Positions 12,633 to 24,764 are shown, counted from the first letter of the stretch. The stretch: DNA of 64,000 nt from Branchipolynoe longqiensis (GCA_030323885.1 CM059200.1:3688346-3752345), one strand, 5' to 3'. The notes: generated by a model from the sequence alone, not told the origin. Numbers and translations are program-made.

Positions 12633-12862
12633 AGGTGAGTGTGTGAGTGTGAGTGTGTGTGTGTGAGTGTGTGACTGTGGGTGAGTGTGTGAGTGTGTGT
12701 GAGTGAGTGTGAGAGTGTGTGTGAGTGTGTGTGAGTGTGTATGAGTGTGTGTGAATGTGTGTGTGAGTGTGAATGTGTGTGAGTGTGTCTGACTGTGTGT
12801 GAGTGTGAGTGTGAGCGTGTATGAGTGTGTGTGTGTGTGAGTGTGTGTGTGTGTAAGTGTGG
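12633..12862. repeat. GTGTGAG microsatellite
   Basis: Degenerate tgtgagtgtgtgtgag units run for about 230 bp. The frames rich in HTHTL on the minus strand are artefacts. Confidence 0.95.
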
Positions 12863-12869
12863 GGGGTGT

Positions 12870-13640
12870 ATGCACAAACTCAGACTGGCTTAGCAAAGGG
12901 ACTTGGCGGTACTCTTACCAGCCAACGCCCACAATAACTAATACATCTAGAAAATAGTGTTCCACTACAAATAGCCCAGACAAAAGTAGGTCAGACCACC
13001 AGTTAGACCATCCACAGTGTGCGCCTGATGGATCTGGGTCACACTGCTACAGTTGCATGTTTTAAATCGGAAGATGCAACTTTTCATGCGCATAGGCATT
13101 GGGTGTGTGGAGTGATTTCAAGTGGATCATGGCTGAAGGTTGACGCCCATGTGAAATCATACCACCAACCCATGAGGTTTATTATTAACTTACAGATTAA
13201 CCTACAGATCCTCTTCTAGCTGATCTAGGCCCTATTGGGTCTCTAATGCCAGCTTCTTATAGCAAAAAGGAACTACTTTTTCCACACAAATGGACGTCGA
13301 TGGTACCTTGAAGTCATATAATTGTGGGTGTCCTCTCCAATGTTTATTATCCAGCCTTCTCACAAATGCTTCTACTGTTTGTGCTTCAACCACTTCGCCT
13401 GAGAGACTTATGATGCCTACAAGTATGTACAATCGTATCTTTCACTTTATGTTTCTATTTTATTATTCACTATCAAACTATATTTGTGTGACTCCATACG
13501 GTACTAGTATCATTCAGCCAAGCAGAAAGCATCTCATATCAATGTAGCGCATGCACAATAATACATTGGTCATTCGCTATTCTGGAATAGATTCATTTTT
13601 CTATTGACTTAGATGCCTTCAATAACCAGGTGGCATAACG
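12870..13640. other. Unassigned stretch
   Basis: No supported gene or repeat. Open frames at 13019-13219 and 13290-13547 have no recognisable features. Confidence 0.4.
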
Positions 13641-13832
13641 AAAGTAATAAAATGAATGGTATGAAGGATATCAAGTAAATGAAAGAAATGAAGGAAATGA
13701 ATGTAATCAGTGAAATAAATAAATAAAATAAATAACTTAAGTAACTTCACTTAATTCAATTCATTCAATAAAGTAAATACATTACATCGTTGAAATCAAT
13801 GAAATCAATGAAAACAATGAAATCAAGCAATA
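13641..13832. repeat. Degenerate GAAATGAA/AATAAAT array
   Basis: Loose repeats such as gaaatgaaggaaatgaatg and aaataaataaataaaat occur here. A similar tract flanks the next element at 14272-14345. Confidence 0.7.
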
Positions 13833-13837
13833 CAATA

Positions 13838-14268
13838 AGTTTAGGTACAAGATTCACCCCGTACTGCTGCAGTAGGGGTGCAAACCAGCCTTATGTAAAA
13901 GCTGGCGAAAAAAAGGGTCAAAGAACTGAGAGCCTAATTTTACAATCTAAGAAGCAGCAATTATTCTTTACATATGTTTTATTATTTACCCGCTACTTTT
14001 GAGTTGGAAAATATAATATAATATCTAGTTTAATAAGATTTAAAAGTGAAATCGACGGCGTTCTGCGGCCGCCATCTTGTCTTTTTGCATTCTCTCCCAT
14101 TTCACCAACTCTGTGCCTATAGAAGTATCCATTTGATACTGGAGCCACATACTGGAGCCTCACTTCCATACTGGAGCCTCACTTTCATACTAATGCTATT
14201 GTCGCCCGTATTTATATAAGGCTGGTCTTCACCCGTGTACTACAACGGGTGAATCTTTTATCTACAAT
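13838..14268. mobile_element. TIR element family G, copy 1 (GATTCACCC ends)
   Basis: The left end is caagattcaccccgtactgc. The right end is caacgggtgaatcttttatc. Internal sequence (tgcaaaccagcc, tttacccgctacttttgag, ggcggccgccatcttgtc region) matches 44266-44693, so this is a non-autonomous element of about 430 bp. Confidence 0.78.
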
Positions 14269-14721
14269 AAGTTAAGTGAATTAAATGAATACAAGGAATA
14301 AAATGAACAGAATAAAATAAATTAAATAAATGAATAAAATAGAATAATGAAGTAAATCATTGCTCTCGGGCAGAAAAGACGTGGATCCTGAAGTGGGAAA
14401 AAGGGCATGACTTTATTTTGGGGTCTTAAGTCTGTGATGTCTTGGTGGTGCGCCGCATTGTGGCCACTACTTGACGCATTGTGGCTAGGGGTGTGTGCCT
14501 CCACCGTATAGGTGTTGTTTCATTCAGAGTGGCTCCCTTCACTCCTTTGTTGGTTTTGTCAGTGATGATTTGTTGTGTCACAGCCCTCTTGTTTAGCGTT
14601 GCTATGGCTACCAGCGTTCCGTGTCGAGTCATGTGTGGGCATTTCCTCTCCGGTTGGGGGGGTTTCCAGTGGGCAGATTCCCTCACATGGGATCCGTCGC
14701 GTTCTTGGGGCACCCTCTCCT

Positions 14722-15198
14722 CTAGTTTTTTGTTGGATAGTCCTTGTTTTTCCTACGCCACTGTTGCTTGGAATGTTCGTAGTATGCTTGAGTGATCTTG
14801 TAGCACAATGCACATGCGTGAAACACATCTTGTGCACCGTCCTGGTGGTGCTGCTTTTGGTTGCATCGCCTTGACGAGTTGAAGGCAGTGCATGGGCGCT
14901 CATTCGCCTCTCCCTCAATTCTGCCCCTCCCTGCCTTGTTGTCGTTCATCGTATACGATGTCACCCTTTCATCCCTTGTGTGCGTGGGGTTGCTGTTGAG
15001 ACTTGTAACGAATTTCGCCTGGTCATTCTGTATCTCCTGGTGGTCCTGCCAGGTGATGATCTCTCTCTCCACCATGTCAAAGACGTTATGTGACCATTCC
15101 CTCACTGTTGGCCATGGCTTCCGCGAACAGTCTTCCATGATGCATTTCATGTGCTTGAACACACCTTGCGGTCTGCGAGCATCGTCATGAACGCACAT
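14722..15198 (-). CDS. Possible retroelement gag-like open reading frame
   Basis: This is an uninterrupted 158-codon frame. The N-terminal half is charged and helical-looking (SRKPWPTVREWSHNVFDMVE). The C-terminal part has a Cys/His-rich segment (RPCTAFNSSRRCNQKQHH, then HACALCYKITQAYYEHSKQQ) ending in RRKN-like basic residues. That layout recalls gag-like proteins of some invertebrate retroelements, but I cannot name a family. Frames just 3' (14918-14426, minus) may be shifted continuation. It could also be chance. Confidence 0.3.
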   Translation of the reverse strand: MCVHDDARRPQGVFKHMKCIMEDCSRKPWPTVREWSHNVFDMVEREIITWQDHQEIQNDQAKFVTSLNSNPTHTRDERVTSYTMNDNKAGRGRIEGEANERPCTAFNSSRRCNQKQHHQDGAQDVFHACALCYKITQAYYEHSKQQWRRKNKDYPTKN

Positions 15199-15207
15199 TG
15201 TCGTTAG

Positions 15208-15700
15208 AGCACGAGGTTCAGTAGTGACCGTGGAGGGCCTAAAAATGATCGAAAAATTGTTAACCGAGAAAAGGTTAAGAAAGTTGATTCTAATATTAAT
15301 TGGGATGATTTAGCGCCTAGATTAATTTGTACGGAGAGGTTAAAAGGTACCAGACAACCTTTGCCACTCGATACAATTGTTTCTGGCCAGAAAAAACTAA
15401 ATAATGTATTTTTTGTTGATAAAACTAAACAAAAACCTGAAATAATACATTCTCGTCTACAGCAGGCACGTAGAGCAGATTCGTTGATTGCTAGTTGTTG
15501 TAGAATTGACCAATCAGAGCAAAGAACGGCATGGAAGGACCGACTACAGCACGGACGACGGAGTGCTTCGGCTCTGCCGAATGGTAATATTCTTTGTTTG
15601 GCGCCACTAATTGGGAATGATTGCGCCATACTTAACCATTGCGCCAATACGAAGCATGAACTAAAAATAGTGCAAGTCGACAGCTTTCGGACTGATTGAC
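15208..15700 (+). CDS. Unrecognised 164-codon open frame, no early ATG
   Basis: The frame is open from just after a TAG at about 15205 to the TGA at 15698-15700. It is preceded by acceptor-like gaggttcag. Residues include NWDDLAPRLICTERLKGTRQ and KKLNNVFFVDKTKQKPEIIH, a plausible soluble sequence. The first ATG in the region would be late. It may be an exon of a plus-strand gene or a transposon remnant. No family is recognised. Confidence 0.25.
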
Positions 15701-15749
15701 AGGGTTTTCGAGGGTTAGTCATAAGAAATGCTTTATGTTCCTAACCAAA

Positions 15750-17430
15750 CTTGCGCCATAGGTTGTGCGTAGTGGTGTAAGTTGCACCACTAATAAACAA
15801 TCACTAATTCAATGGTGTTACAGTCATGTTGGAGATGTGATAGATACCACAGTAGCATTGCGATAGTAAGATTATTGACACTTATGCTTAATTATTCTTG
15901 TACTTACCTTTCAGGTTTGACAATGTGTATAAAATGTAGAAATGGCATAAACATGGATGTGGTTGTATAGACTTTGTTATGTACAATCTTATGTACCAAT
16001 ATTCTTGTAATTCTATCGTGACATAGACGAAAGAATGCACGCCGAGGCGAAATGCACGCCGAGGACAAATAACCAATGATGTCTTTTCCCATTGACATTC
16101 TACGAATGTATGTGAATTATTTGTAGCCATGGCAGGTGTGGGTGTACACTTGGCATATTTCGTAATTTGACAGGCGCGAGGTTAGAATCAGCTGATCGAG
16201 CTGAAACTTGTTTATCTCCTGGAACACCTCTGAAAGGTCACATTGAGGACTGAATGCTCTAGGATAAGTAAATCTGTACACCATGTAGTTTTGGGTGTCC
16301 TGTATTTGGTTTTGAGGTAGACGAAGTAAGTGGTGAAATCAAGATTGTGAATGCCGAGATGAATGCAAGAAATAAAAGATGTTGCATGTTTAGTGTTTGG
16401 GAGACGGCATTGAGTTTGCATTGACTTTTCTAGGTTCTAAAAATGGACTCGTTAGATGTGCATAGGACCAAGACCGCATAACACAATGCCTTGATTCATG
16501 CATTACCGTAATAATCATATTAAATTCTCAATTAAAAAGATTTCTTGCAGACTACTAATCTATGTACTCTTTTAGTACTCGTCATACTCGCTTGAGGAAA
16601 GCGAATGCGAATAGCGGATAGAGTTTTTCTATTCGGAGCAGGGCAATTTTTTGCGAATCTATGGCAATCGATTTAAAGTAATCAGACGCTCGGTGCAGGG
16701 AGTCTATTCTTATCGAGGTGTCGACGGCCGCACACGTGAAGCAACTACCGTTTTCGTCGGGCTTGACTGAAGCTATAAATACAGTTATTTTGGCAGTGAG
16801 CAAAGCAAAATTAGACAAAACATGATGTACATGAGAGATTGTCACACAGGCAGATATGAGTGACACAAGGTCAACGGGTACATTATGTCATCAATCGGAA
16901 CTATGATAGAATTCCATGCACACAGTTATATTATTAGAAATGCATAGATAAATATCTATGACACTTAGAAACATGATATAGAAAAACTATGATATCTAAA
17001 CAATATATTCTATATTACTATATACATTATAAAACATAAACATAAATATAAAAACATAGAATTTAATAATAATTAATTAAAGATTTTCTTAAATCACTTT
17101 CCTGTTCTATAAAGACTGATACTATAGTTGATATTACATATTAAACACATAATAAATTATTATAAACTATTTATTTAATAAAATAAAATAAAACTAATGA
17201 TAATATTTTGAGAAATTAATATTGAATTGTTATTAGCAAGGTGAATGCATGATATTCACTTTTCCAAAAGCAAGTGTCTGTTGAGAGGCTGGGGTAAATG
17301 AACTAACTCTATGACCTCAACCAACACCAGCTCACTCAACGACGTCACTGCTTCGGATTTTCAGGGGGGGTTTGGGGGGAAACACACACACACACACAAT
17401 CATACACATCATCGCATAATAAAAATACCT
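15750..17430. other. AT-rich stretch, no gene seen
   Basis: Short frames only. 16900-17250 is very AT-rich. A short CA run lies at 17381-17398. Confidence 0.5.
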
Positions 17431-17435
17431 AAAGT

Positions 17436-17575
17436 AGGTCATCTAAGGACAAACGGGTCATCTAAGGACAAACAACCCCTTCAACATGCATGGACGCTCT
17501 CAGAAGGGGTCATCTAAGGTCAATGGACTCTCTCAGAGGGGCCATGTAAGGTCAGTGGACTCTCTCAGAGCCAGG
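17436..17575. repeat. Short tandem GGTCATCTAAGG repeats
   Basis: About four imperfect copies of gggtcatctaaggacaaac alternate with ggactctctcagagggg. Confidence 0.7.
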
Positions 17576-17579
17576 ATTA

Positions 17580-19060
17580 CGTAATTTTATGCTCAAAAGA
17601 ACCCTCCTATACTACTAATATATATATTTTATTATTTGATTTCCACATGTGAATGCTTGTATAATATATAATACGTCATATATAAAGATTTGGTAATATA
17701 TGATTTACAAGCATTTATTGATTTGATTTATTATATATCATATACATATATATATAAATTTGGTAATATATGATTTAAATCCGTGTATGCTCTATGTAAT
17801 ATAGCATTTTATTCCAACGCCAAACATGTCTGGATACCACCTGGAAATCCCAAGCTAGTTCCCTGGATCCACCAACCCAACTACACTGTACAAAAAAAAG
17901 AATAAAACGCGGATTTGACCAGGGCCGGATTGAAGGTACATCTCGGAGGCGCTTCAGAGAAATTCCTGATGCCACGGTAGTCTGAACGACTTTAGCTGGC
18001 GGGTGCCTTGGAAATGGTGGCCTCCATAGGGTACGGCCATTTGCAATTGGAAAGAAGAGCTCTGATTGGCTGAAACCACTGAAACAGCGGCCATTTTGGA
18101 GGCACTTGTTGCCTCCTGTCTGAAAAGTGAGACGTCCCCGAGATGACTCGGAGGTGTACCCTGAATGCAAAAAGGCCATAAAGCCCCTCTCGGAGCCGTA
18201 TTGGAGTTGACTCGGAGGCATACCCTTAACACGTCGCAGGTGTTTCCACCATGTGTCTAGTCAAGATTTCTCTCAGCAGGTTGTACTATAATTATAATTT
18301 CCGTTTGTTTGTTAATCCTTCATCCATTGGCAAACTTCTCTAGGAATAATTTCCGATGCTAACGGCCAGAACATCACTTGCAATGCACTGACCAATCATA
18401 TATTCAGATGAAAACAAATCAAATATGAGGACCATATCAACGGAGGGATAAAAAGAAGTTTATTAGGTAGGCAATTACCGTGTATGTAAATGCCTTAAAA
18501 TGTCCAACACATCCATTATCTTTAAATGATTTAATCTGTCTAACATTTTCATTCATTTTTATACATTGTTTATTATGATCAAATGTCTCAATTAATATGA
18601 CTACAATTTCTTTTTGTTCAGACTAATTTCCAAAGGATGTGAATGCAAACCATAAAACACTAACATTATATACAAGGATAACATTAATATGTACAGGTAT
18701 TCATAATATTTAGCAATTCACAAACACTATATTCCTTCAAACACACAACAATATAAACTGGTAAATAATTACATCAGATTTTAGATAAGTACACTGTCTG
18801 AGAATGCATATCTCACACACTGAAATATTTATGACATACGCCAATATAAAAAAAGAATGTTCTGCATCACCACAAGTCTGTTCACACATTCTGTTTACTT
18901 TTGTTTTCTTGAAGATTTATTCTGCCTATCATGGATAAGTCTGAATAGACTTGTTTTCACCATTAGACAGTTTGTCGATAGAAAGCCCAAGCATACACTT
19001 TTACCGACCCAAGGGATTTTTAACCTCCCACACCATATAGAGATGGTATGAGAGCAACTG
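17580..19060. other. AT-rich stretch with a GC-richer island, no gene seen
   Basis: 17600-17800 is TATATA-rich. 17820-18250 is more GC-rich and holds open frames on minus (18221-17775) without any recognisable domain. The motif ctcggaggtgtaccctgaat and its variant recur at 18150 and 18210. 18300-19060 shows nothing. Confidence 0.4.
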
Positions 19061-19067
19061 GCCTTTG

Positions 19068-19206
19068 ATGACGTTGTAAATTATACACAGCAGTGGAAAT
19101 CCAATTTGGCAGAGCTGGAGGCACGGGGAATCAAACCACCGACCTTCAGATTAGGAGTCCGGCCTAGAAAAAAGTCGGATATTCTAACCACTCCACCACA
19201 GTCATT
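19068..19206 (-). mobile_element. tRNA-derived SINE, second family, head fragment
   Basis: On the minus strand, tggttagaatatccgac and the B-box region match 50085-50230 (ctaggtcagactcctaatct, then gagggtcggcggttcgattc). This family has a head unlike the main SINE. Confidence 0.7.
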
Positions 19207-19224
19207 AAAGTTGAAAAGTCCGAT

Positions 19225-19405
19225 ATTTTTGAGTTTCTGCTATATTTGTTCAAATAGATATATATTAAGTTGATCATACTAATCTACTTTGCTGTAGTTT
19301 GAAGTAAGTTTCATTTTAAACGATTACCTTTGGAGTTATATGAATTGTGAACATGCCAAATCAATTATGGCATGCACATTAAAATACTGGCCACCATAGG
19401 TTTCA
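19225..19405. repeat. Dispersed repeat P (GTCCGATA.. family), copy 1
   Basis: It begins gtccgatatttttgagtttc and includes gtttgaagtaagtttcatt. Relatives lie at 22160-22372, 39040-39330, 41950-42560 (both orientations) and 43325-43470. Class unknown. Confidence 0.6.
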
Positions 19406-19454
19406 GCAGTGAGAGCTGCCATTTAGTATTCACTCCATTCAGCAGTTCCTGAGC

Positions 19455-19668
19455 TGAGTATTGCCAAATGAGTTAGAGCGTCTGTCTCCCGTGCTGGTAG
19501 ATCCAACCGTGGTCGAGTCAAACCAATGACTTAAAAATTGATACTTGTCGCTTCCTAGCCAGGTGCTCAGCATTCTTAGAATAAGACAAGGAGCAGTGGA
19601 ATGAGGAAGACCAATCGACCGCGATTGAAATCTCCTCTGTTTAATCAACCAATGTACCCCCCAAAAAA
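19455..19668 (+). mobile_element. tRNA-derived SINE, tail type B
   Basis: The tRNA-like head (gagttagagcgtctgtctcc) and common body are followed by the type B tail ggaatgaggaagaccaatcg, then tgaaatctcctctgtttaa. The same body carries tail A elsewhere. Confidence 0.8.
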
Positions 19669-19704
19669 CTAGGATCAATTCGAGGTCACTGCTTTGATTT
19701 AGAA

Positions 19705-19876
19705 AATGTGCAGTTTTAATCAGGCTATGCGGCTTTAATCAGGATATGCTGCTTTAATCAGGCTATGCTGCTTTAATCAGGCTATGCTGCTTTAATCAGG
19801 CTCTGCTGCTTTAATCAGGCTATTCTGCTTTAATCAGGCAATGCTGCTTTAATCAGGCTATGCTGCTTTAAGTGAG
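19705..19876. repeat. 19-bp tandem repeat, about 8-9 units
   Basis: The unit is ctttaatcaggctatgctg with small changes. It has no spacers, so it is not a CRISPR-like structure. Confidence 0.92.
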
Positions 19877-20154
19877 TTCTTTCCTGCCATTAGACTTCCT
19901 TCATTCTCTGTATGAGGATATGTTACACTGCAACAATTCAGATGGTGGTGTCAGTATGACAGGGGTGGCAGCGAAATATTTAAGGTGCCCCCACATCTGA
20001 GTCGAGAGGAGCTATTGCAGTTGATAGCGCTTTGTATGCACGCTGAGATGTGAGCACACATTAGCGGTGTTATCTCCAAACTACAGCAGCAGGTGATAGT
20101 CTCTGTTTACTTTGATGGCTGAATGTCATGCTATGACCTTGTGTAAACGACTTG

Positions 20155-20612
20155 TGGCTTACACATGCTTTTCTGCTCAAGGGGGATCCTCCCCCTGAAT
20201 GTATTGGATGTCAGTCCCTGCTGACACTCAAACACATTTGACTAAGTTGCGTTGATTTTTTGGCCAACAGTTCTACCCTGCAGACAGTATGCATGACCTT
20301 TTTACTAAGGTAAAACAGGAAAACATTTTGGCCTTTTTGAGGGCAGCTGGACTGTACCACCTCATATAGTTTACTAAATAGATTCTATCAATTATTAATA
20401 AAACTTTTCTTTTTCTATGGGAATTTGTTTCCCTTGACCACAAATATAAGATTGTGAGCTTTCTAATTTAATGAGTGTCTATTGGCACATAATTGATTGT
20501 CTACCTTTACATGTAAAAGCGATGGTTTGAACAAAAAACAAACATTTCTCGCCGTGAATATGGCCTATGCTGCCGACACGGCGTAAAGCAACCACCAATC
20601 AATCAATCAACC
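20155..20612 (+). pseudogene. LINE 3' end, copy 2 (more truncated)
   Basis: It matches 9884-10365 from tggcttacacatgcttttctg onward. It keeps the C-run intact where copy 1 is shifted, and has TTG where copy 1 has TGA. It carries its own 7-bp deletion after ttttttggcc, which breaks the frame. It ends with gacacggcgtaaagcaacca and an (AATC)n tail. Confidence 0.85.
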
Positions 20613-20670
20613 TGCTATGACCTTAGATGTTGCCAGGACGTAAAACTCCAACAACCAACCAACCATTGAT
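20613..20670 (+). mobile_element. SINE type A tail fragment directly after LINE tail
   Basis: It reads tgctatgaccttagatgttg, then ccaggacgtaaaactccaac. It abuts the (AATC)n tail of LINE copy 2. Confidence 0.7.
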
Positions 20671-20762
20671 GGCTGAATGAGTTGAACACCCACTTCCCAT
20701 TTGTCAGGTTATCGTATTTGAAGCTGAGTCAAGCTAATTACGTAAGAATTTACACTCATCAC

Positions 20763-21200
20763 TACCTACCGCATATCCTCGAATATAAAGCGAGGAAATT
20801 TACGACAAAAAATCTTCTATTCTGAGGTCGCCTTATACTCGCGAGGTAGCATGAATGGCATCCAGGACGATATCTTGTGGCAGGATGAGTCTGACTCAGT
20901 CAGTGATGATGACTCTGAAGACATTGACGCTGGTGATTAATATTACAGCGATGCTCTTAATCATGAGCAGGTACTGCAGTTACTGGAGGAGTCTAATGAC
21001 GAGTCTGATTTTGAATGTTTTTCAGTGATCAGTGATGTTGTCGTGTTTGTTTTGTGCATGTGTATGAATGAAGTTTAATTTGTCAATAAAATGAAACTGG
21101 ACCTATGGTTGGGTTAGGCCTAATTCCAGATATTTCCTTAAAAAATACCCCTTGACTTATACTGAAAGTTGACTTATATTCACGTAAATATGGCAGTCTG
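20763..21200 (+). mobile_element. TIR element with transposase C-terminus remnant (pogo-like?)
   Basis: The left end accgcatatcctcgaatata and the inverted right end (cttatattcacgtaaatatg on plus) are imperfect TIRs. Inside, from about 20851, a frame reads MNGIQDDILWQDESDSVSDD and is broken by TAA. It is followed by LEESNDESDFECF, an acidic tail of the type seen at the end of pogo/Tigger-like transposases (inference from memory). It is non-autonomous and decayed. Confidence 0.55.
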
Positions 21201-21925
21201 GCGTTCTGCATTACTAGAATAGGGCAAGACGCAATCATTACCAGCAATCCTGAACTTAATTTTTCCGCTGCGAGTTCATGGCGCTTCGATCGATTCTGCC
21301 ATCATCCAATCAGCATCAACCGCAAGATGTGGAGTACACATCGATTATATATATTTCAATGATAAGTTTGTTTCAATTTAAAAAAATGGAATAAAGATCT
21401 GTTGTAATTGGATGTAAGGATTATGGAACAATGAATAAATAAATAGGAATACATATTTCAATAAAAATAAACTGGTTTGATGGATTTATTTCTTATTTTG
21501 TGTGTCAACTTCAACCCCCATGTGGACATGGCAAAATATTTAGCTACACAACTGAAACTGTGCCTAGAGGTACCGTACGGTGCTGCCATCTGTGAGAGCT
21601 ATCGGCCACTAAAATACATGCTGCCGTATTCTCTCACTAGCTCATAGAAGTTGGGCAGTTTATCGATTTTCTGTGAATATAGTGGGAACATGGCATTTTC
21701 TCCCCAATTTTCAACATATAGATGGACCTACGATTTAGCGAATTTAGCCTAATTTTCGGCAGGTAAGAGCTTGGTGTATGTAGAAACTCATCTGCTATCG
21801 GCGCTATACGTTTATTATGATAGAAATGTGATAAATGGCATTGCCGTAGATTCGCTATAGGAATGCTGGTACTCGTGGTGACGGTGAGTTGTCACAGCGC
21901 TAGTCAACAGTTCAGGATTGCTGGT
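21200..21925. other. Unassigned stretch
   Basis: It includes a diverged relative of the hairpin TIR element at 21418-21490 (ggattatggaacaatgaata). Otherwise nothing is recognised. Confidence 0.4.
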
Positions 21926-21929
21926 AATG

Positions 21930-21992
21930 TGGAATGAGGAAGAACATTTGCCGTTGATTGAAATTTCTCCTGCTTAATAAACAAACGTCAAA
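21930..21992 (+). mobile_element. SINE type B tail fragment
   Basis: It reads tggaatgaggaagaacattt, then gattgaaatttctcctgct. Confidence 0.65.
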
Positions 21993-22159
21993 ATAAAAAT
22001 CTGAGATTATCAATCAGAAGTTAACCCGTGCTGGTCAGAGAACAGCTCCACCTACTACGTAGTAGGTGGCACACACCGGAAGTGACGCTCTCAGTCGGCA
22101 CACTCTCCTTCCGCTTTACATTCTGGCTGGCAACTACTTTAACTGTCTGGTTAGTGATT

Positions 22160-22372
22160 ATATCAAAGTTGCGTAGTCCGATAGTTTAGTTTCTGCCATT
22201 TTTCTGAGATAAATATATTAAATTGATTGCTATAATCTATCTTACTTTAGTTTTGAAATAAATTTGATTTTAAATGGCTAATGTTTGAGATATATAAAGT
22301 GGAAATATATGTAAATTATTTTTGGCAAGCAAGCCAAAACTCTGACACCATAGGCTTTAGCATTACCAGGTT
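22160..22372. repeat. Dispersed repeat P, copy 2
   Basis: The segment gtccgatagtttagtttctg through caccataggctttagcatt is like the copy at 19225. A (TTCAC)n run follows at 22485-22510. Confidence 0.6.
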
Positions 22373-22519
22373 AAGTGGGAGAAATTTGGCAATTATTTCC
22401 AGGGGTAAGCTGCAAAGATAATTTTGTGGAATTAAATATCCTCTCTGATTTGTATTGTGGATTGAAGTCTAGAAAGTCCACTTCATTTCACTTCACTTCA
22501 CTTCACTTAAGCAGAAACA

Positions 22520-23915
22520 CTTCCAACACTCGACTAGCAGCAGTCACATTGCTACCTAGACTGAGGCTGTTAGTTCAGCAGCACTATGTACACAACACCT
22601 AGTGACAATAAGGTTCATACTGATCGTATATCTCAAGCTAAACAAAAGCGTCAGCAGAGAAAAGATCGTCTCCTTCATCTACGGGACTCTCCAACAGCAG
22701 CTAGAAACATATATCCAATGTGCCTCCACACATTCCGAGCATAAATTGGACTCATCAGTCATCAACGAGTTCATGACAAATGATGATTTGCTGTTGTCGT
22801 CGCCACCGATGGACAACCAATAAGACAATAAGGTACACTTTACAATCTGCAACAACTTCACAGTACATGTCCACTTTTACATCAAGATTACCTAGGCAAG
22901 TGCACATGTATGAATGCATGATACGAGGCCAGAGGCCGAGTGCCATATATACATATCTGAGCCCTGCTGCAAGCATTATATACAACAAATAATTCAAATG
23001 CGTCGTTTCTGTCCTCCACAACTGAAGAGTTCTACCTACAAAGGTCAGCCATGTGTATCATGTACAGGGTGAACAGTCGACTGGTATCTAACTAGTCTAG
23101 TACACCACACAGTTCTGGCCACGCCCTGTAGAGGGCGCCACATATAAAATGGTCACACAGTAGTACCTGTCCTCAGCGACATCTGTGATAGGCGAACACC
23201 TTCCATGAGTGAACACCTGCCACGAGCGAACAATTTCTGAATGTACAAACTGTATTTGCCTCATTTGACTGTCCATCCGATAACAGGACACCTGCTATGT
23301 GAGGACAACATTGATCTGGATACAGAGTTGTCAGGTGAAGACAAGTACAACTGTATAACAATACCTTACGAAGAAAACAAGGTTGCATTGAGACCAAACA
23401 ATTGCTTTGCTAGTTAAATATGTCACAAACCACTTCCTTTGCACACCATCAGGCTTGGGAGCCAATCAGATTCGGTGTTACATAAATCAGCAGATACACA
23501 GAAGATACAAATGGGCCTCAACACAACAGTTAAATAACGGACGAATTTGAAAGTTGGGTTATTCCTTATACCAGTCACGTAGTGGTTCTACTATGCTGGC
23601 TCTATATATATATATTTATATTCATATAATAAATTAGTTGGCACATATATACATATATATTTATATATTTATATATATGTTGCAAGGATGTAAAGTCCCA
23701 ACAAACAAGCATGTATATATCCATCGGAAAACAGTAGCAGAAGTGAGACCGTTTCAGCGATATTTCCGCGCGACACAGGTAGCGCCCCATAAAACGCGCA
23801 CATAAACAAGGTAGGTGCGCGAATCTTAATACTAGATATCGAAGAACATATACAAGTAATAATAATTAACCTTGGATTCAGCTTCGTTCTTTATATTATT
23901 ATAATCCATTATAAT

Positions 23916-23957
<42 letters not shown>

Positions 23958-24000
23958 GTGTATATCTATGATATACTGGTGTAGGGAGGGCGCAGATCTC
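22520..24000. other. Unassigned stretch with TA microsatellite
   Basis: Short unsupported frames only. A (TA)n tract lies at 23916-23954. A CTCF-like motif lies at 23125-23138 (listed separately). Confidence 0.4.
23125..23138 (+). promoter_or_regulatory. CTCF-like core motif, one mismatch
   Basis: CCTGTAGAGGGCGC matches the CTCF core CCASYAGRKGGCRS except T for A at position 3. A single site, so weak evidence. Confidence 0.35.
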
Positions 24001-24486
24001 CCCCGTCGTAGGTTGGCATGTACTATCGATCGTTGGGTTCGAATCCATCAGGTGGCGCCACTACTCCACCTTCCCTCGCTCCCCTCGTTGTAGGACTCGG
24101 CCCATTCCTCGCTTGCCTGCACCAGGCAACACACGCTCCTGTCCTGTTCCCGATTTTATATATATGTGCTCTATAATACTATTATGGGAATATAAACAAG
24201 GACACTACCCCCTAGCAGTTCTCTCCCCTTACTTAGTCTATACCCTAATGTCATTGAGCTAGTGCTACCCAACCTCATATGCCTAGATTAGTTCCTTCAT
24301 TCTCCACTGCACTGCCACCTGTGAGTGGCTCATGACTGCATGATACGAGCTGCGCCTGGTCACTACTACTGCCGCTCCCGCTCAGCAGGACGGATTTTAA
24401 ATTCCTCAACCACTCCTGTCTTTTGTTATTCTGTTTCCAGGGGACAACTGTTTATATATATATATCTCTATGTATATAATATTATG

Positions 24487-24760
24487 CATATGAGCCTGTT
24501 TCAAAAGGTGATAACTCTTCTTTTTTTTGTCCATTGTAACGATTGACACAAAACAACACAGAAACGGTTACACTGAAAACACAAGGACATTTGCTTCAAC
24601 AGTTCAAATCAATATGTATTCTATTGGGATTATGAAACACCATGGTAATAAACAATTCAGTTTATCCTGAGCAAATGCATAAGCAGTTAGTATGTTGATC
24701 ATTACAATGGACAAAGTTTTGTCCCATATTGCTTACCACCTTTTGAGACAGTCTCATATG
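24487..24760. mobile_element. TIR element (MITE), about 270 bp
   Basis: The left arm catatgagcctgtttcaaaa through ttgtccattgtaa is matched inverted by attacaatggacaaagtttt through gacagtctcatatg. The TIRs are about 55 bp. TATATG microsatellite flanks both sides (24450-25060). Confidence 0.8.
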
Positions 24761-24764
24761 TAAA

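Noticed and set aside
17775..18221. 148-residue minus frame
   Set aside because: No domain, no codon bias seen, and no splice partners. It probably reflects a GC-richer island.
19705..19876. CRISPR-like short repeats
   Set aside because: Repeats are contiguous with no unique spacers, in a eukaryotic context.
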